The position numbers and the translations under genes are program-made. The notes beneath the pieces were generated by a model. The model worked only from the letters and a program-made list of their open reading frames with translations, was not told where the DNA came from and did no database searches. From Nocardioides alcanivorans (GTDB taxonomy: Bacteria; Actinomycetota; Actinomycetes; Propionibacteriales; Nocardioidaceae): a DNA stretch of 64,000 nucleotides. How positions within the stretch are numbered: the first letter of the stretch is position 1; the number at the start of each line of letters is the position of its first letter. Positions 63,893 to 64,000 of the stretch are shown one piece after another. Location of the stretch: the NCBI RefSeq assembly GCF_021555175.1, contig NZ_JAKGRW010000002.1:1-64000 (forward strand), in the 5' to 3' direction.

Positions 63893-64000
63893 ATGCGTGC
63901 TCGAAAGTTGATGGCCACACTGGCCGCGTTGGCCGCCACCGCGATGATGGCAGCCTGTTCCACGGGATCGACGGGCAACGGCTCGTCCGCATCCGATTCG
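63893..64000 (+). CDS. Lipoprotein, likely solute-binding protein (partial)
   Basis: The first 36 codons of a lipoprotein cut by the window end. Signal peptide MRARKLMATLAALAAT, lipobox MAAC, then a Ser/Gly-rich linker. GGAGGAG stands 6 nt before the ATG. By position after HyuA-C it is probably the binding protein of an importer. Confidence 0.75.
   Translation, partial: MRARKLMATLAALAATAMMAACSTGSTGNGSSASDS

Overview
The window is high-GC DNA with GTG/TTG starts, frequent 4-nt ATGA stop/start overlaps, a bacterial proteasome activator, and tRNA-Ser/Ser/Arg genes close together. This suggests an actinobacterium, probably Nocardioidaceae (Nocardioides-like). The genus is inferred from gene content and style, not from a marker comparison.

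Region 1 (1-22.7 kb) looks like chromosome core. It holds an FAD-linked oxidase and diacylglycerol kinase, pirin, thioredoxin, an SDR oxidoreductase, YceI, an HSL-type esterase, a DEAD-box RNA helicase, a PAP2-diacylglycerol kinase fusion, serS with two HAD phosphatases and a GNAT enzyme, bpa, a quinone oxidoreductase, a MobA-like transferase, a nitrilase-family amidase, a biotinyl/lipoyl carrier, three tRNAs, and a 45-aa secreted peptide convergent with an HTH regulator. Region 2 (22.7-25.4 kb), just past tRNA-Arg(ACG), is accessory: an unrecognised two-gene unit, a decayed toprim/primase gene, and the 3' end of a racemase gene whose full-length paralogue lies 34 kb downstream.

Region 3 (25.4-64 kb) is a large catabolic island. 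Its first block runs Rieske oxygenase, NuoF-like flavoprotein, ferredoxin, ThDP enzyme, FAH-family hydrolase, a 2-oxoacid dehydrogenase set with a split E2, DUF917, HyuA-type hydantoinase/oxoprolinase, amidohydrolase, RidA, PucR regulator and a sugar-type ABC importer. The second block is an Lrp-regulated branched-chain amino acid unit: Leu/Val dehydrogenase, complete E1alpha/E1beta/E2, an ACT-domain protein and a continuous LipA-Lpd fusion. The third block has two nitroreductase-like proteins, a HyuA copy without its nucleotide motifs, DUF917, PucR, a hydantoin/Asp-Glu racemase, an intact IS3 element, a further DUF917-HyuA pair and the start of a lipoprotein. A plausible reading is uptake and oxygenation of a small N-heterocyclic or cyclic-amide compound, ATP-dependent ring opening by HyuA/DUF917, and funnelling of 2-oxoacids through lipoate-dependent complexes. 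The substrate cannot be read from the sequence.

A technical theme runs through the window. About seventeen genes are broken by one missing base in a G or C run, usually five bases where six restore the frame. All are on the same side (undercalls), so most are probably consensus errors. I annotate such genes as single CDSs and mark the break.
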